From: Sinisalibacter lacisalsi
GTDB lineage: Bacteria > Pseudomonadota > Alphaproteobacteria > Rhodobacterales > Rhodobacteraceae
Assembly: GCF_014640115.1 (NCBI RefSeq)
Contig: NZ_BMGI01000001.1
Location: 642,501-706,500 of the forward strand
Length of the DNA stretch: 64,000 nucleotides
Direction of reading: 5' to 3'
A program made the position numbers and the translations under genes. This document shows positions 34,351 to 42,770 of the stretch, one piece after another. Each line of letters begins with the position of its first letter. Within the stretch, counting starts at the first letter, position 1. A model generated the notes under the pieces. That model was not told where the DNA came from and ran no database searches. It saw only the letters and a program-made list of their open reading frames with translations.

Positions 34351-36960
34351 GTGAGACAGCCCAACCGCACATCGATTTTCACGTTCGTGCTCGCCCTCCT
34401 GATTGCCGCGACCGCATGGTCGGGGTTGTCGAACGGATTGGCAGCCTTGCGGCAGGCCGCGGAACTCGAACGCGCAACGTCCGACAACGTTCCCTGGAAC
34501 CTGGCGCAGCTCGAAATCGAGTACTTGCGTTTCGCGGATGCACTGGATGCCTATTTGCTTCCCGACCCGACGGACGTTTCCGAGCAGGGCGAGGGTGAGG
34601 CGGCGCTTGCGCGTCTCCGGGAGGTGCGGCTCAGGTTCGATATCCTCTTCAGTCGGATATCCACGATCCAGCAAAGTCCGCTCTTCACCGAGATCCGCGA
34701 GAACGAGAACCTCAAGCCCAAGCTCTTCGCGCTTGCCGAGTTCGCCACGGAAACGGCCACGGAACTGGACAGCTTGCCACCGACCTCGCTGGCAGACCTT
34801 TCGGCGCTCGATGCACGAACCGAGGCCCAACGGCGCAATATTCGACGGATCGCGCTCGCGGGCGTGACGGTTATCGCCGAACTGGCTGCGCAACGGCGGC
34901 TCGATCTGAGCGAGAGCCTCTGGCAGATGGCGCTCGCGTCTCTGGCCAGCAGCCTCCTGCTGCTGTTCTCGATCTTTCGGATCTGGCAAGCCCAACGCGA
35001 CACCAGGTTTGCCGCGACGACGATGGAAGGTGTCGCCAGACGGCTTCAGGCCATCATCTCGACGTCGCCGATCCCGATCGTGATCGCGGATCAAGACATG
35101 CGAATCGTCGAGTTCAACAAGGCATCGGAACGCGTGTTCGGCTACACGAGGCGGGAGGCACTTTCAGGCGACGTGGGCACGCTCCTGGTGCCTGAAGAGT
35201 TACGTGCCCGGCACAGGGAGGGCCTGAGGAGATACAAGCGCACGGGCGAAAAACACATCATCGGCCAGTCCGGCGTCAAGATCAGCGCGCTGCGCAAGGA
35301 CGCCACGGTGTTTCCGGCCGAGATCGAGCTTTCGGAAGGCTCGGATCAGAGCGGCCGGTTTTTCGTTGCCTATATCCGTGACGTGACCAGCCAGGAAGCT
35401 CACGAAAAGGAGCTGCGCGAAGCCAGAGATGCCGCGCTTGCTGGCGCAAAAGCGAAAGAGCGGGTTCTGACCACCGTCAGCCATGAGATGCGCACACCCT
35501 TGCAGGGCATCATGGGTGCATTGGAACTCTTGCGCTCACGCACCCTGACCGACGCCCAGGAGCAATACCTCGACATCCTCGAGCGGTCGTCCCTGCACCT
35601 CCTGCGGCATATCGAGGATCTGCTGGCCGTCGCCCGCTCCGGCCGCAAAGGTATCGACATCGAGTACCGCTCGGTCGACGTTCGTGAACTGGTCGGCGAT
35701 GTCCGGCGCGACCACCTCGCCCTGGCCGCCGAGAGCGGCAACGAAATCGTGGTTGCGAACTGGGCGCGCGATCAGCCGAACTTCGTATGCGATCCCATGC
35801 GATTGCGGCAGGTGCTCGACAATCTGGTGTCGAATGCGCTCAAGTTCACCTGCAACGGTCGGGTCGAGCTGGGATGTTGCCGCGACGAGCGCGACGAGAT
35901 GATCGAGTTCTGGGTCGCGGACAACGGTATCGGGATCGCCAACGACGAATTGCCGCACATCTTCGATGATTTCTACACAACGAAAAGCCCGAATACCCGG
36001 GCCTTCGACGGCACCGGCCTTGGCCTCGGGATTGCCGCGCGGGTGGTCGGGGCGCTGGGGGGGCGGATCTGGGTCGAGAGCCGGGTCGGACGCGGCAGCA
36101 CGTTTCGCTTCCAGGTGCCGCTGGCGCCCAAGGCCGATATCGACAGCGCGACCGGTGACGACCCGATCTTGAAGCCGACGCCGGAAACCGGCCCCGCGCT
36201 TCTCGGCGACGAGCTGCGCATTCTCCTGGCCGAAGACAACGAGATCAGCCGCAAGATCGTGTCGGAAACCTTGAGGAACGCCGGGTTCGACGTCACCGCG
36301 GTGGCGGACGGCGAGGACGGGTTGAAAAAGCTCGGCCAGAGCAACTTCGACCTGATATTCCTCGATATCAGCATGCCACGCATGGATGGGCTTGAAGCCC
36401 TGCGCCACATTCGCTCGAGAGCGGGGCCAAACGCCAAGGTGCCGGTCATCGCCCTGACCGCCCACGTGCTCGAGGAAGACCAGAAGCGCTTTGCCGAGGC
36501 CGGTTTCGACGCGGTGCTCGGCAAACCCACGTCTCGCGCTCAATTGCTCGCCGTGATCCGGCGCCTCGTGAAGCAGGCCGGATCCACCCGGCACAACGAG
36601 TTCGACGGTTCGTTCTTCGACGAAATGGTGGAAACCCTCGGATTGCCAATGGCGAGGGAAATGGTCGACAAGTTCGAAACCGATGTGAACGCATCCCTCG
36701 ACAGCCTTGAACAAACGCTCAAGGAAGATGGCACCAACGATGCATTCGCCCGTCTCGCGCATCAATTGTGCGGCCTGAGCGCGATGTTTGGAGCCTATGA
36801 TCTGGAGCAGGTTTTTCGCAAGCTGGAGGCCGAGAACGGCGAAAGCGGATCGGGCAGGGATGACGAGCGCGTCGCGACCCTGATCCGCAAGGCGCGCGAT
36901 CAAGCGAGCAGGGTGCTTTCAATGCTCAAGGACGAGGTCGCAAACAAGCGCAGCGGTTAG
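34351..36960 (+). CDS. Hybrid sensor histidine kinase with PAS, REC and HPt domains
   Basis: An 869-residue phosphorelay kinase. TM helices near 8-28 and 188-212 bound a periplasmic sensor; PAS near 228-345 (PIPIVIADQDMRIVEFNKAS); HisKA with His378 in TVSHEMRTPLQG; HATPase about 475-595 with GTGLGLGIAARV; REC with Asp672 in FLDISMPRMDG; HPt with His804 in RLAHQLCGLSAMFGA. The path His378-Asp672-His804 would feed an external regulator, plausibly the LuxR-type one at 32940. GTG at 34351 is chosen because GGAG lies six bases upstream; the ATG at 34339 is the alternative. Confidence 0.93.
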   Translation: MRQPNRTSIFTFVLALLIAATAWSGLSNGLAALRQAAELERATSDNVPWNLAQLEIEYLRFADALDAYLLPDPTDVSEQGEGEAALARLREVRLRFDILFSRISTIQQSPLFTEIRENENLKPKLFALAEFATETATELDSLPPTSLADLSALDARTEAQRRNIRRIALAGVTVIAELAAQRRLDLSESLWQMALASLASSLLLLFSIFRIWQAQRDTRFAATTMEGVARRLQAIISTSPIPIVIADQDMRIVEFNKASERVFGYTRREALSGDVGTLLVPEELRARHREGLRRYKRTGEKHIIGQSGVKISALRKDATVFPAEIELSEGSDQSGRFFVAYIRDVTSQEAHEKELREARDAALAGAKAKERVLTTVSHEMRTPLQGIMGALELLRSRTLTDAQEQYLDILERSSLHLLRHIEDLLAVARSGRKGIDIEYRSVDVRELVGDVRRDHLALAAESGNEIVVANWARDQPNFVCDPMRLRQVLDNLVSNALKFTCNGRVELGCCRDERDEMIEFWVADNGIGIANDELPHIFDDFYTTKSPNTRAFDGTGLGLGIAARVVGALGGRIWVESRVGRGSTFRFQVPLAPKADIDSATGDDPILKPTPETGPALLGDELRILLAEDNEISRKIVSETLRNAGFDVTAVADGEDGLKKLGQSNFDLIFLDISMPRMDGLEALRHIRSRAGPNAKVPVIALTAHVLEEDQKRFAEAGFDAVLGKPTSRAQLLAVIRRLVKQAGSTRHNEFDGSFFDEMVETLGLPMAREMVDKFETDVNASLDSLEQTLKEDGTNDAFARLAHQLCGLSAMFGAYDLEQVFRKLEAENGESGSGRDDERVATLIRKARDQASRVLSMLKDEVANKRSG

Positions 36961-36970
36961 CCCGGTCGGT

Positions 36971-37534
36971 TCAAGCGGGGTTGCGCGCGCGCCATTCGCG
37001 GTTGTTCCTTGGCGCATCTTCCGCCGCGAGTTCGAGGGCCCGGAAGCTCAATGGCAGCCGCAGCGAGGCATCCGCCACGTAGAGGCGATCCGATCCGAAG
37101 TCATTCACCGCGAATCCCGAAGACAAGAGGATCACGGGCAACCCGGGAACGGCGAGGCGCAGTTGCATCATTTCGTCGATGATCCCGTCGACGCCGCCGA
37201 AATCGTCGATGTCGACAATCAGGTAGGACCAAGCCCGGGGGGATTCGAGCGCCACGGCCAGCGCATCGGCGAAATGGTCGAGGTGGTAGCACTTCACGCC
37301 CTGGGCGCGGAACCAGTCCAAAGCCGGGGCGACGCTGTCGACCTTGCGGGAAACCATGAGCGCGGGCGCGTCAACCGCTACCGGTCCGTTGAACATCCGC
37401 GGGAAGGCGGAAAACTCGGCGGCGGCGGCAATCGCCGGCTGTTTTTGCACCGCCGGATTGAATATGCGCGACAACGGGTTTGAAAAAGGCTTTCGCGCAG
37501 GTGCCTCGGTGTGGGCGACGGAAATGACTTTCAA
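36971..37534 (-). CDS. Receiver-like protein with degenerate phospho-acceptor site
   Basis: A 187-residue protein. The C-terminal two thirds read like a receiver domain: APALMVSRKVDSVAPALDWF, YLIVDIDDFGGVDGIIDEM (the Asp position followed by DDFGG instead of a typical MPxxDG), PVILLSSGFAVNDF, and a final helix. The acidic pair of a true receiver is absent. N-terminal 50 residues are unstructured-looking. It is convergent with the hybrid kinase (10 bases) and upstream of the fibre locus, so it may be a phosphorylation-independent regulator. Function unknown. Confidence 0.65.
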   Translation of the reverse strand: MKVISVAHTEAPARKPFSNPLSRIFNPAVQKQPAIAAAAEFSAFPRMFNGPVAVDAPALMVSRKVDSVAPALDWFRAQGVKCYHLDHFADALAVALESPRAWSYLIVDIDDFGGVDGIIDEMMQLRLAVPGLPVILLSSGFAVNDFGSDRLYVADASLRLPLSFRALELAAEDAPRNNREWRARNPA

Positions 37535-38102
37535 CTTACGTCCTCACGTTCTCATCCGGCATTCGCTACTTAAAATTGTGCCCTCCCGGACCGGGTCAGG
37601 GAAACATCGCAGCCGGTCAAGCTCGCGCGAAAAGGATAGGAATACTATCCGAAGGATCACCGCCTGTTTCGGTTTCGCGTCGGGAGCCTTTTCCCAGCCG
37701 GCCCACGACCGGCCCCGAATGCGATTTTGCAGCGCGCAGCCCGCCCTATTGCCTGCCATGGAGTGCTCACCGAAATGGGCCGAGCCTGGGTCGGAAATGA
37801 CCGAACCGAAAAGAATCAAAAATTATCGCAAGATATGGTGAGGCATCTCAGGTTTCGCACCAGATTTGGACGGGGAAGGCGGGTCATCTCGATGTGCCCG
37901 GAGCCGCAAGCCATCGCGCCGGATCCCTGGAATGAGTAAATGCGGTCGCTGAGATCCCTATTATCGGTACATTTATTATATCCTTTGATCTCGAAATCAG
38001 CCGATCGTTTTTCAAGCTCTGAGAATATATACGCCTAAGTCGCAAGACATAATGACACACCTGTCCGATCTGGCCACTCCTTGAGGGGAACTGGAGGTCG
38101 GA
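37535..38102. promoter_or_regulatory. Long A/T-rich divergent region upstream of the fibre locus
   Basis: This 568-base gap lies between the receiver-like gene (minus) and the first gene of the CsgG/HfaB-type operon (plus). The last 170 bases are clearly A/T-rich for this genome (ATTATATCC, GAATATATACG). GAGATC at 37951 and GATCTC at 37987 form an inverted repeat around TATCGGTACATTTA. Small ORFs here lack ribosome-binding sites. It probably holds the operon promoter and its operators. Confidence 0.5.
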
Positions 38103-38510
38103 ATGAAACAGATTCTTTTGCCCCTCGTGGGGATCGTTCTCGCGGGATGCCAAACCCAACCGTATTATCAGGAAGCGCAACGCTGCGTGGTCATTCCGGA
38201 AGGCTACGTGCTTTCCGATGTGCAATACGATGGCAAGACCGCCTACTGGCTTGAGGTTTGCCCCGACGCGAAAACCCTGGATGCCGTTGCCACTCCTACG
38301 GGGGGCTCGTCGGGGTCCACGCCGCACTCCGGAACGAAGTCAGAGCCGAAGATGGTCATCGAACGCTCGGTGACCCGCCCCGGCTTCGCCGACGCCTCCC
38401 AGGTCGAGATTCCGGTTGTCGGTAATCGAAAAGCGTCGGTGGTTGCCGGCGGGATCACGATTTTCGAAGACGGGTCCGTCCAGATGCCGCGGATGGGTGT
38501 GGTCGAGTAA
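38103..38510 (+). CDS. Small outer-membrane lipoprotein of the CsgG/HfaB-type locus
   Basis: A 135-residue lipoprotein: lipobox LAGC with Cys16. Mature protein has two further cysteines (QRCVVIPEG, LEVCPDAK) that could form a disulfide, a Gly/Ser-rich stretch (about 68-80), and a C-terminal segment (VVAGGITIFEDGSVQMPRMG). The stop overlaps the next start by one base (TAATG). It may be a periplasmic or outer-membrane assembly factor like CsgE/CsgF in role, but no sequence similarity to those was recognised. Confidence 0.75.
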   Translation: MKQILLPLVGIVLAGCQTQPYYQEAQRCVVIPEGYVLSDVQYDGKTAYWLEVCPDAKTLDAVATPTGGSSGSTPHSGTKSEPKMVIERSVTRPGFADASQVEIPVVGNRKASVVAGGITIFEDGSVQMPRMGVVE

Positions 38511-39019
38511 TGATCCGCCTGACCCTTTTCGCCGTCGCGTTGCCGATCTCGGCAATGGCGCAGTCGTATTCCAGTTCGGGTCAGAACTGGGCCGGTTCGT
38601 ACGGCTTCCCCTCGGTCAGCGAGCGCAGCTTGGCGATCCAGCAGGCACAGGCGATGTGGAGCGCGCAGAACCCGGCGAAAACCGAAGTCATCTATAATAC
38701 CTACAACGACTCGCGTTCGAATTACGTCGAGACGAACACGACCGGCGAAGTCAACACCGACTACCAGATCGGTGATGAGATCGGTCAGCAAACCTACTCG
38801 GTGGGCTCCCTGAACACAGGCTCGACCGACATCGAAGTCGTCGGTGAAGGCAACTCGATCATCGCCGAGAACAGCGCGGATTCCTCCGCCTGCGTGGATG
38901 GCTCGATCGCGACGGTCACCTCTTCGGTATCGGCAAGCGAACTCTTCGACGATGCAAGCGTCGGCGCCTCCATGCTGGATCTCGCGGACGCGATCGAACG
39001 ATCCGCTGCCTGCGATTGA
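38510..39019 (+). CDS. Exported Ser/Asn-rich protein, possible HfaA-like subunit
   Basis: A 169-residue protein with a signal peptide (LTLFAVALPISAMAQ). The mature part is rich in Ser/Asn/Gly/Thr/Gln and ends each turn with polar residues: TTGEVNTDYQIGDEIG, YSVGSLNTGSTDIEVVGEG, NSIIAENSADSSACVDGSI. This composition is typical of secreted beta-rich fibre subunits such as curlins or HfaA. Two cysteines near the C terminus. Starts overlapping the lipoprotein stop and ends just before the HfaB-like gene. Confidence 0.7.
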   Translation: MIRLTLFAVALPISAMAQSYSSSGQNWAGSYGFPSVSERSLAIQQAQAMWSAQNPAKTEVIYNTYNDSRSNYVETNTTGEVNTDYQIGDEIGQQTYSVGSLNTGSTDIEVVGEGNSIIAENSADSSACVDGSIATVTSSVSASELFDDASVGASMLDLADAIERSAACD

Positions 39020-39032
39020 TGGAGGGGGTCGG

Positions 39033-40328
39033 GTGCATCGTCTGTCTGTTCTCGCACTGTTCTTCGTGCTCGGAGGTTGCGGCTTCGCGAATTCGATCGC
39101 GTCGTCGAGCAAGGACGTCGAGATGTTCGAGGGCCCCGAGATCAGGCGCATCGTCACGAAATACGACAATGCGTTGTCGTGCATTGGCGATTTCGTTCCC
39201 GGGTCGCTCTTCTTCGCGGTCGGCAACATCAATGACGCGACCGGGAAGGAATCCTATGCCGAGTCCGGTTCCGGCAAGATGGTCACCCAGGGCGCCGGCG
39301 AGATGATACAGACCGCGCTGTTCACATCCGGTGTGCGGGTGCTCAACCGTCGTGATCCGAGCATCGCGGCAACCGAGCACAACTGGGGCATACGGCCGAT
39401 CGAGAGCCAGGTGCCTGTCGATCTCTACATCACCGGTTCGATCAACAGCCTCGATTTCATCCCCGGCGCGGGCGCCCAGATCGAGATCATGGGGGTCGGG
39501 CCGAGGGCGCGACAAAACCGGCTTCTGGTCGGGATGGACCTTTCGATGACCGACACCGCCACCGGTGAAGTCATCGCCAATGTCGCGGTCCAGAAACAGC
39601 TCGTCGGCGAAGAGATCGGGTTCGCGGTCGGCCGGTTCTTCGACACAGGCGTTTTCAACAATGCGCTCGTGAACATCAACGCGGGCGCCATGGTGCGCGA
39701 GACGATGAATTTCGTGCTGCGGCAGATGCTCTATTACGGCACTTACCAGCTGATCGTTCAGGCGATCGACGGCGCCGGCGCCAAGGCCTGCAACGAGAAC
39801 CTGGCCCAGACCATCGCCGAAGACCTGATCTGGAAGGACGAGGCCGGTCGCGCGACCTTCCAGGAGATCGTGGCGCAGGTTGAATCGCGCCGCCCGCCTT
39901 CGGAAGCCGAAATCGGCGAGATGCGCAAGGAAATGTCGACCACCGCGCAAGAGGTCGAGCTGCCGCCGGAAGTGCGCAAGTTGGCCAACAGCATCACCTC
40001 GCAGGCGGCACGCGCGATTTCGACGGCCGACAGCATCGCCACCGCCAGCGACGTCGATACGGCCCAGGCGGCTCTCGAAAAGGCCAGGCTCTACCTCGCC
40101 TTCGCGGTGCGGGATCTGCGCAAGGCCGCCGAACAGGGGCTGTCCGGTGCGCAGGGCGATGCCGTGGCCACCGTGGTGGAACAGGCGATCCGCGCGGTCA
40201 ACGCGGGCGAGGTTTTCGTCAAGAGCCTGCGCGCCAAAACGGAAATCTCCGAGGCGGCCACGCCGCAAGCGGATGACGGCAAGCCGAATGTACCAGGGGG
40301 AGACCCGAATGACCCACCCCGACCATGA
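39033..40328 (+). CDS. CsgG/HfaB-family outer-membrane secretion lipoprotein
   Basis: A 431-residue protein with lipobox LGGC (Cys16) and the CsgG/HfaB core: FFAVGNINDATGKESYAESG near 65-85, MVTQGAGEMIQTALFTSGV, VLNRRD, then VDLYITGSINSLDF. CsgG-type proteins form a nine-fold outer-membrane pore that exports fibre subunits; HfaB does so for the Caulobacter holdfast anchor. Length exceeds typical CsgG (about 277) because of a C-terminal helical extension (about 280-431). GTG at 39033 is chosen because GGAGGGG precedes and the lipobox follows. Confidence 0.85.
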   Translation: MHRLSVLALFFVLGGCGFANSIASSSKDVEMFEGPEIRRIVTKYDNALSCIGDFVPGSLFFAVGNINDATGKESYAESGSGKMVTQGAGEMIQTALFTSGVRVLNRRDPSIAATEHNWGIRPIESQVPVDLYITGSINSLDFIPGAGAQIEIMGVGPRARQNRLLVGMDLSMTDTATGEVIANVAVQKQLVGEEIGFAVGRFFDTGVFNNALVNINAGAMVRETMNFVLRQMLYYGTYQLIVQAIDGAGAKACNENLAQTIAEDLIWKDEAGRATFQEIVAQVESRRPPSEAEIGEMRKEMSTTAQEVELPPEVRKLANSITSQAARAISTADSIATASDVDTAQAALEKARLYLAFAVRDLRKAAEQGLSGAQGDAVATVVEQAIRAVNAGEVFVKSLRAKTEISEAATPQADDGKPNVPGGDPNDPPRP

Positions 40329-40462
40329 CACCGCGCACTAGCGCACACCGAGTTTCCTGGACCCTCTCCCACGGGTCGAGGAAAAATGGGCCCCTCTTTC
40401 ACTGCCCGCAAATCCACGTCTGCTTATGAGGGACGAGCAGAATAAAACAGGAAGAACGAGCA

Positions 40463-41401
40463 ATGAAAAAACTTCTTGCTACGACCGCGCTCGCGGTTAT
40501 CGCAACGACCGGTGCAGCTTCGGCCCAATCGGTTCTGGAGCGTGTGCTGTCGGAGATCGACAACTCCACCAACCTCGCGCAGGTGAACGGCACCTTCGCC
40601 AACATCGCCGAAAACATCGGCGGAACCACGGTCGAAACCTTCTATACCGTTTCGGCTGAATATGGCGCGCTGCTTGGCGGCGCCGTCGACGGCGACAGCG
40701 TTGTGCTGACGGAAGCCGAATACAACGATCTCGCCTCGATCCTCGCCAACGACCTGGTTGCCGGCATCACCGAGAACGAAGACGGCAGCTTCACCGTTTC
40801 CGGCTCGGCCGGTGGCACTTCGGTTCCGGCCAACGCGTTCGAAACTCGTGAAGCGGCGGAAGCCTATGCCGCGACCGTTGTGGGCAACTTCCTTGCTGCC
40901 AACAGCACCTCGGAGCAGGTTGTGACCGGTGTGTCCGACGGCATCGACGGCTCGATCACCAACATCCTCGATGGCATCACCGAGGCGACCCAGGTGACCG
41001 ACGCTGACGGCGTCACCGCGATCGAATGGGACATGCCGACGATTGAATTCGGCGACATGGCCACCACGGCGCTTGGCGCGGTCAACACCGGCGACATCAC
41101 CCTCGGCGTGAATTCGACCGTGGACGAAGCCAAGACCTCCTCGACCCAGGCTGTCTCGTCGGTGATGGAACAGCTCGGCGGCGCTGACGGCAACGGTGCT
41201 CTGGTGCTCAACATCGCATCGAACATGACCGGCGTGAACGGCTCGATCTCGAACACGATGACCGAAGTCAACGCCAAGACCGCCAACCTGTCGACGACCG
41301 CGCTCGGCGCCGTCAACACCGGCACGATCACCTCGGGTGTGAATGCCGCTGTGCAGGGCATCGTCGGCACCTCGGGCTCGACCGGTTCGGCCGCGGAATA
41401 A
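40463..41401 (+). CDS. Exported repeat protein A of the CsgG/HfaB-type locus
   Basis: A 312-residue protein with a signal peptide cleaved after ASA (residue 21). The mature N terminus QSVLERVLSEIDNSTN and then FANIAENIGG recur in the two paralogues. TTALGAVNTG occurs twice, near residues 199 and 277, about 78 residues apart. The composition is rich in Thr/Ala/Gly/Asn/Val/Ser with no lysine cluster, as in surface fibre or adhesin subunits. No cysteine. Shine-Dalgarno AGGA upstream. It is the first of three exported paralogues after the HfaB-like pore. Confidence 0.82.
   Translation: MKKLLATTALAVIATTGAASAQSVLERVLSEIDNSTNLAQVNGTFANIAENIGGTTVETFYTVSAEYGALLGGAVDGDSVVLTEAEYNDLASILANDLVAGITENEDGSFTVSGSAGGTSVPANAFETREAAEAYAATVVGNFLAANSTSEQVVTGVSDGIDGSITNILDGITEATQVTDADGVTAIEWDMPTIEFGDMATTALGAVNTGDITLGVNSTVDEAKTSSTQAVSSVMEQLGGADGNGALVLNIASNMTGVNGSISNTMTEVNAKTANLSTTALGAVNTGTITSGVNAAVQGIVGTSGSTGSAAE
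40940..41382 (+). repeat. 443-base direct repeat, copy 1
   Basis: The 3' half of subunit A is nearly identical, over 443 bases without indels, to 42161-42603 in subunit B. Differences are confined mainly to bases 41-70 of the repeat and to scattered synonymous positions. Confidence 0.9.
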
Positions 41402-41420
41402 GATTTCCGCATCCAGACCC

Positions 41421-41444
41421 GGCGGAGGCGTTCGCGCCTCCGCC
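41421..41444 (+). terminator. UUCG-tetraloop hairpin between subunits A and B
   Basis: GGCGGAGGCG-TTCG-CGCCTCCGCC, a perfect 10-pair stem with a TTCG tetraloop, 19 bases after the stop of subunit A. No T run follows, so it may act as a partial terminator or a 3'-end stabiliser of the A transcript. Confidence 0.75.
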
Positions 41445-41539
41445 ACCTCATCCGGCGGGCCGAAGCCGGCCGGAACGAACAGACGATTGCCGGGACGGGC
41501 TTCTTGCCGCCCTGCCTGCAAAGAAAGAAAGGTCGAGAC

Positions 41540-42610
41540 GTGAACAAGCACCCCTTGATGAGAACAGTCGCGATCACGGCTCTCGCAACCGGAATGTTGG
41601 CGGGCGCCGCGTCGGCGCAATCCGTGCTTGAACGTGTGCTTGGCGAGATCGACAACGCAACCAACCTGGCACCGGCAAACGGCACCTTCGCGAATATCGC
41701 GGAAAACCTTGGCGGAACTCGCATCACCGAGGTCGAGCGTCCGGTGACGTTCGGCGATCTGCGGGCCAATGGCTTCGCAGGATACGACCCGAGCCTGATC
41801 CTGATCGGTGATCCCGATGTGATGGACTCCGGTGGGGATTACGTGGGTCAGCCCCACACGTTGCAGGATCTGATCGACGATCCCGAACTGGACGTGATGT
41901 TCGAGTATACCGCCATCGTCGATGGAACGATCTCCGACGATGCGATCTTGTCCAGCATCACCATCGAGGTCGAGGGTGAGATGCAGACGGTCTATTTCCT
42001 CACGGACCCGGACAACGGCATCAATTTCGATTCACCAGCCGCCGGATACGTGTCGCGCTTCCTGACGGATGGCGACAATTCGGACTTGTTCTCGGAGGCG
42101 GACATCGAGAGCCTGCAGGCTGAACAGGTGATCGAACTCTTGAAGACCGCAGGTTACTTCGGCATCGACGGCTCGATCACCAACATCCTCGATGGCATCA
42201 CGGTCCCCCCCTCTGCGACGGACGCCGACGGCGTGACCGCGATCGAATGGGACATGCCGACGATTGAATTCGGCGACATGGCCACCACGGCGCTTGGCGC
42301 GGTCAACACCGGCGACATCACGCTCGGTGTGAACTCGACCGTGGATGAAGCCAAGACCTCCTCGACCCAGGCTGTCTCGTCGGTGATGGAACAGCTCGGC
42401 GGCGCTGACGGCAACGGTGCTCTGGTGCTCAACATCGCATCGAACATGACCGGTGTGAACGGCTCGATCTCGAACACGATGACCGAAGTCAACGCCAAGA
42501 CCGCCAACCTGTCGACGACCGCGCTCGGCGCCGTCAACACCGGCACGATCACCTCGGGTGTGAATGCCGCTGTGCAGGGCATCGTCGGCACCTCGGGCTC
42601 GACGGAGTAA
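41540..42610 (+). CDS. Exported repeat protein B of the CsgG/HfaB-type locus
   Basis: A 356-residue paralogue of protein A. Signal peptide (VAITALATGMLAGAASA) cleaved before QSVLERVLGEIDNATN; FANIAENLGG follows. The middle (about 75-205) is unrelated to A and contains SLILIGDPDVMDSGGD and VDGTISDDAILSS. The C-terminal 148 residues match A almost residue for residue, including both TTALGAVNTG repeats. GTG at 41540 is chosen because a purine-rich AAGAAAGAAAGG lies upstream; ATG at 41558 is possible. Confidence 0.8.
   Translation: MNKHPLMRTVAITALATGMLAGAASAQSVLERVLGEIDNATNLAPANGTFANIAENLGGTRITEVERPVTFGDLRANGFAGYDPSLILIGDPDVMDSGGDYVGQPHTLQDLIDDPELDVMFEYTAIVDGTISDDAILSSITIEVEGEMQTVYFLTDPDNGINFDSPAAGYVSRFLTDGDNSDLFSEADIESLQAEQVIELLKTAGYFGIDGSITNILDGITVPPSATDADGVTAIEWDMPTIEFGDMATTALGAVNTGDITLGVNSTVDEAKTSSTQAVSSVMEQLGGADGNGALVLNIASNMTGVNGSISNTMTEVNAKTANLSTTALGAVNTGTITSGVNAAVQGIVGTSGSTE
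42161..42603 (+). repeat. 443-base direct repeat, copy 2
   Basis: Partner of 40940-41382. It encodes the shared C-terminal domain of subunit B, from DGSITNILDGIT to the last few residues. Confidence 0.9.
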
Positions 42611-42740
42611 AAATGAATTATCCTTTGCGCAAAGCGTTTTACGTGAAGGATAGAGATCGGAGGCGCGGGACATAATACCCCAGTTCAAAACTGCGCTTTC
42701 GTGTACGGTCTGGCGGTTCCCTACCCCGCTGACCCTACCG

Positions 42741-42770
42741 CACCCCGGCCGTCTGCTCGCGGCCGGGGTG
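42741..42770 (+). promoter_or_regulatory. Hairpin enclosing the putative start codon of subunit C
   Basis: CACCCCGGCCG (42741-42751) is exactly complementary to CGGCCGGGGTG (42760-42770) around an 8-base loop. The GTG at 42768, the only usable start in the frame, is the last three bases of the 3' arm. It may lower translation of C, or be a terminator for B. Confidence 0.6.

Noticed and set aside
37344-37841. Small ORFs on both strands in the gap before the fibre locus
   Set aside because: No Shine-Dalgarno, composition unlike coding sequence here, and partly antisense to the receiver-like gene.
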